A stretch of DNA of 24,703 nucleotides from contig JAFGKB010000278.1 of assembly GCA_016928755.1 (NCBI GenBank), positions 1-24,703 on the forward strand, read 5' to 3'. The notes below the pieces were generated by a model that did no database searches, was not told the DNA's origin, and saw only the letters and a program-made list of their open reading frames with translations. Shown here one piece after another: positions 22,585 through 24,703 of this stretch. The stretch is from Anaerolineae bacterium. Its GTDB lineage: Bacteria; Chloroflexota; Anaerolineae; B4-G1; SLSP01. The position numbers were made by a program, and so were the translations under genes. Within the stretch, counting starts at the first letter, position 1. Every line of letters begins with the position of its first letter.

Positions 22585-22846
22585 CTCTTAGTCTAAACAG
22601 ATTAGGGAGTTTCTTCATAACGGTGACATTGTACCTACTTATACCTATTCAGTGGTTAAAAAGCTAGGTTTAAGCGTTTTTCATCAGACTTCAGTAGGAA
22701 AACCGGATTTTCGCTGGAGTCTAATTCAGTATTAGAAAGGAGCTTAGATAAGTAAGTATTGAGCAAAAACCTGAAGAGAGTGTATTAAGCCCCCGTTTAG
22801 AAAGTGTTGGTTTATTTGTCATAAATTTCCAGGAGGTTAGTAAACA

Positions 22847-24337
22847 ATGTCAGAAAAATATATTCTTGTTATTGATGAGGGTACTACAGGTACTCGCGCA
22901 TTGATTGTCGCTCACGATAGTTCTATTAAGGCTCAGTCCTACACTGAGTTCACCCAGTACCATCCCGTACCAGACCGCGTTGAGCATGACGCGATGGAAA
23001 TCTGGGACAAGACTTTGGATATGGTGAAGAAGTCTTTTGCGGAAGCCAAAATTGAGCCGGCTGATATTGCCGCCATTGGTATCACCAACCAGCGCGCCAC
23101 TACGGTGGTCTGGGATCGTGTGACCGGTGAGCCTATTACGAAGGCTATTGTCTGGCAGGATACCCGCACTGCTACCTTTATCGAGACAATCCGTGAGGAG
23201 TGGGCCGAGAAAGCCTATGGGCACACCGGATGGGCCTTGGCCCCGGTTTATTCTTCTTTGAGCCTCTGGTGGATTTTGGAAAATGTACCCGGTGCACGGG
23301 AACGCGCTGAAGCCGGCGAACTGGCTTTTGGCACTATTGACTCCTGGCTGATTTACAAGTTAACCGGTGGCAAAGTTCATGCTATTGCCGCTTCGAATGC
23401 TTCGGTTACCGGCTCCTACGACCTGTTGGCGGATGAGTGGTACAAGGAATGGCTGAGTTTCCTGAATATTCCCCTCTCGTTGTTCCCTGAAGTAAAGGAT
23501 GACTCCGGTGAATTCGGTGTCACAGATGCCGGACTCTTCGGCGTTGAGATCCCCATTGGCAGTGCCCTGGGTGACCAGATGGCGGCTTTGTTTGGGCAGG
23601 CATGTCTGGAACCCGGTACTGTAAAGTGTACCCACGGCACCGGTACCTTCCTGGATATGAACATCGGGCCGAATGTAGCGATTTCCCAAAACGGCCTCAA
23701 TGCGTTGATTGCCTGGCGTATGAACGGCGTCACCATTTATGGTCTTGAAGGCTATGCAGCAGTTACCGGTTCTGCCGTCCAGTGGCTGCGTGATGGTGCT
23801 GAACTCATCGGGGAATCCGCCGAAACCGAGCCACTGGCCACCAGTGTGGAGGACAACGGCGGCGTTTACTTTGTCCCTGCCTTGACCGGTCTCTCTGCCC
23901 CTTACTGGGATTCATTCGCCCGTGGTATGATTATTGGTATTACCCGTGGTACCAAGCGCGCGCACCTGGTGCGTGCCACCCTTGAGGGTATTGTCTATGC
24001 GACCAAGGATTTCTTGGAGACGATGCGCAAGGACTCCGGTGTTGATATTACCTCGATTAAGGTCGATGGTGGTGCGGCGCGCAATGACTTCCTGATGCAG
24101 TTCCAGGCCGATATGCTGGATGCCGAGGTCGTGCGCCCGGTTAATCCTGAATCCACCAGCCTGGGTGCAGCCTATCTTGCCGGTTTGGCTGTAGGTTTCT
24201 GGAAGACCCCTGAAGAGTGCTTCGCGGGTCAGAAAGTAGACCGCATCTTCAAGCCGGAGATGCCGGCAGAGAAACGCGACAAGCTATATGCCGAATGGAC
24301 TAAAGCCGTAAAACGCTGTATGGGTTGGGCCAAATAA
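22847..24337 (+). CDS. GlpK-like FGGY-family carbohydrate kinase
   Basis: Cytosolic ATP-dependent kinase with overall similarity to glycerol kinase. The 496 residues have normal GlpK length. Blocks are IDEGTTGTRALI (phosphate loop), GITNQR, WDRVTGEPITKAIVWQDTRTA, FGTIDSWLIYKLTGG, GDQMAALFGQ (Asp243), HGTGTF (Phe268) and the C-terminal VDGGAARNDFLMQFQADML. Against remembered E. coli contacts, Arg83, Trp103, Asp245 and Phe270 are kept, but Glu84 is Ala84 (NQRAT) and Tyr135 is Val134 (APVYS). The DQGTT motif is DEGTT. Substrate is therefore uncertain: glycerol, or another polyol or sugar. I leave the symbol blank; annotation pipelines would probably call it glpK. ATG 22847 has a perfect AGGAGG ten bases upstream. 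It ends before a strong terminator. Confidence 0.9.
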   Translation: MSEKYILVIDEGTTGTRALIVAHDSSIKAQSYTEFTQYHPVPDRVEHDAMEIWDKTLDMVKKSFAEAKIEPADIAAIGITNQRATTVVWDRVTGEPITKAIVWQDTRTATFIETIREEWAEKAYGHTGWALAPVYSSLSLWWILENVPGARERAEAGELAFGTIDSWLIYKLTGGKVHAIAASNASVTGSYDLLADEWYKEWLSFLNIPLSLFPEVKDDSGEFGVTDAGLFGVEIPIGSALGDQMAALFGQACLEPGTVKCTHGTGTFLDMNIGPNVAISQNGLNALIAWRMNGVTIYGLEGYAAVTGSAVQWLRDGAELIGESAETEPLATSVEDNGGVYFVPALTGLSAPYWDSFARGMIIGITRGTKRAHLVRATLEGIVYATKDFLETMRKDSGVDITSIKVDGGAARNDFLMQFQADMLDAEVVRPVNPESTSLGAAYLAGLAVGFWKTPEECFAGQKVDRIFKPEMPAEKRDKLYAEWTKAVKRCMGWAK

Positions 24338-24357
24338 TAACATTGTTTAAATCCTCA

Positions 24358-24389
24358 ATTCACGCCCGGTCATTTGGCCGGGCGTGAAT
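24358..24389 (+). terminator. Hairpin terminator after the kinase gene
   Basis: ATTCACGCCCGG, loop TCATTTGG, CCGGGCGTGAAT is a perfect 12-bp stem 20 bases after the stop codon, followed by ATTTAATCTT. It separates the kinase transcript from the regulator gene that starts 20 bases later. Confidence 0.8.
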
Positions 24390-24408
24390 ATTTAATCTTG
24401 GTAGGCCA

Positions 24409-24703
24409 ATGAGATTTACACCATTAACGACAAAATTACATATCCCCGTGTCCCGTGAGACCCTGGTCAAGCGACCGCGTTTAATTCAGACTCTGAATCG
24501 TAGCGTGCGGTCGAAACTGTGCTTGCTCTCTGCCCCGGCGGGATTTGGAAAAACGACCCTGCTGGCCGCTTGGAGCCAGCGCAGCCAATGGCCTGTGGCT
24601 TGGGTCTCACTGGATGCGATGGATAACGATGCGTTGCGCTTCTGGTCCTATATCGTGGCGGCATTGGACAAAGTAGAACCCTGTGTGGGACAACACGTTC
24701 TGC
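24409..24703 (+). CDS. MalT-type LuxR-family transcriptional regulator, N-terminal part
   Basis: The window ends after 98 codons of an open frame. The protein begins MRFTPLTTKLHIPVSRETLV and KRPRLIQTLN, and has a Walker A motif APAGFGKTT at 42-50 (Lys48), then WVSLDAMDND-RFW. This is the standard start of MalT/STAND-type regulators (about 850-900 residues, with TPR-like repeats and a C-terminal LuxR helix-turn-helix). The C-terminal DNA-binding part lies outside the window. ATG 24409 has GGTAGG a few bases upstream. Its position beside the kinase suggests it could regulate it, which cannot be tested here. Confidence 0.88.
   Translation, partial: MRFTPLTTKLHIPVSRETLVKRPRLIQTLNRSVRSKLCLLSAPAGFGKTTLLAAWSQRSQWPVAWVSLDAMDNDALRFWSYIVAALDKVEPCVGQHVL

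Larger units (their letters stand above)
22408..22846. other. 439-base divergent regulatory region
   Basis: No convincing gene is present. The region holds a minus-strand promoter candidate (22430-22458), an 11-bp inverted repeat (22507-22517 and 22574-22584) enclosing a plus-strand promoter candidate (22540-22568), and about 270 bases of leader before the kinase start. AGGAGG at 22831-22836 is the kinase ribosome site. I do not recognise a known riboswitch in the leader. Confidence 0.6.

Noticed and set aside
22752..22846. Open stretch in the kinase leader that reads like protein (IEQKPEESVLSPRLES)
   Set aside because: No ATG, GTG or TTG start in that frame before it runs into the kinase gene out of frame, so it is unlikely to be translated.
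22850..23224. Antisense open frame of 124 codons within the kinase gene
   Set aside because: Shadow of the real gene; no family match and no upstream signals.

Overview
The window reads as a piece of a Chloroflexota-like chromosome, most likely near Anaerolineae or Caldilineae. This is inferred from protein style and gene content, not from any search. The support is a bacterial complex I membrane-arm cluster next to a V/A-type (not F-type) rotary ATPase, a UDP-N-acetylmuramyl-tripeptide synthetase, several TTG/GTG starts, and a MalT/LuxR-type regulator of the kind common in that phylum. No rRNA, tRNA, insertion sequence or CRISPR array was seen.

Layout. 1-277: repeat and hairpin-rich leader ending in a good sigma70-type promoter. 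278-8185: nuoA-H-J-K-L-M-N on the plus strand, the proton-pumping membrane arm of NADH:quinone oxidoreductase. The peripheral-arm genes (nuoB, C, D, E, F, G, I) are absent. 8205-8232: a second promoter. 8301-17262: a complete V/A-ATPase operon in the unusual order H-C-I-K-F-E-A-B-D, followed by an ATP-binding universal stress protein. 17858-20569: MurE and a GT4 glycosyltransferase, also plus strand. 20596-22407, minus strand: a membrane-anchored protein with a TolB-like propeller and an M15-type peptidase-like C-terminus. 22408-22846: a divergent regulatory region. 22847-24337: a GlpK-like FGGY kinase with a strong hairpin terminator. 24409-end: the first 98 residues of a MalT-type regulator.

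How the parts fit. The nuo arm converts quinone reduction into an ion gradient and the rotary ATPase next to it makes or spends that gradient, so the first 17 kb is an energy-conversion block. MurE, the glycosyltransferase and the propeller/peptidase protein form an envelope block. The kinase and the MalT-like regulator start a possible carbon-uptake block.

Most unusual points: (1) NuoL carries five exact-period 26-residue repeats (78 bp each) in the segment of its lateral helix, about 104 residues more than the single copy expected. (2) The GlpK-like kinase has lost two glycerol-contact residues (Glu84 to Ala, Tyr135 to Val). (3) The promoter candidate for that kinase is flanked by perfect 11-bp inverted repeats. 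(4) A propeller is fused to an M15-type metallopeptidase motif set. (5) A small palindrome family (GGACT-TGGC-AGTCC) occurs three times, once inside the glycosyltransferase coding sequence.
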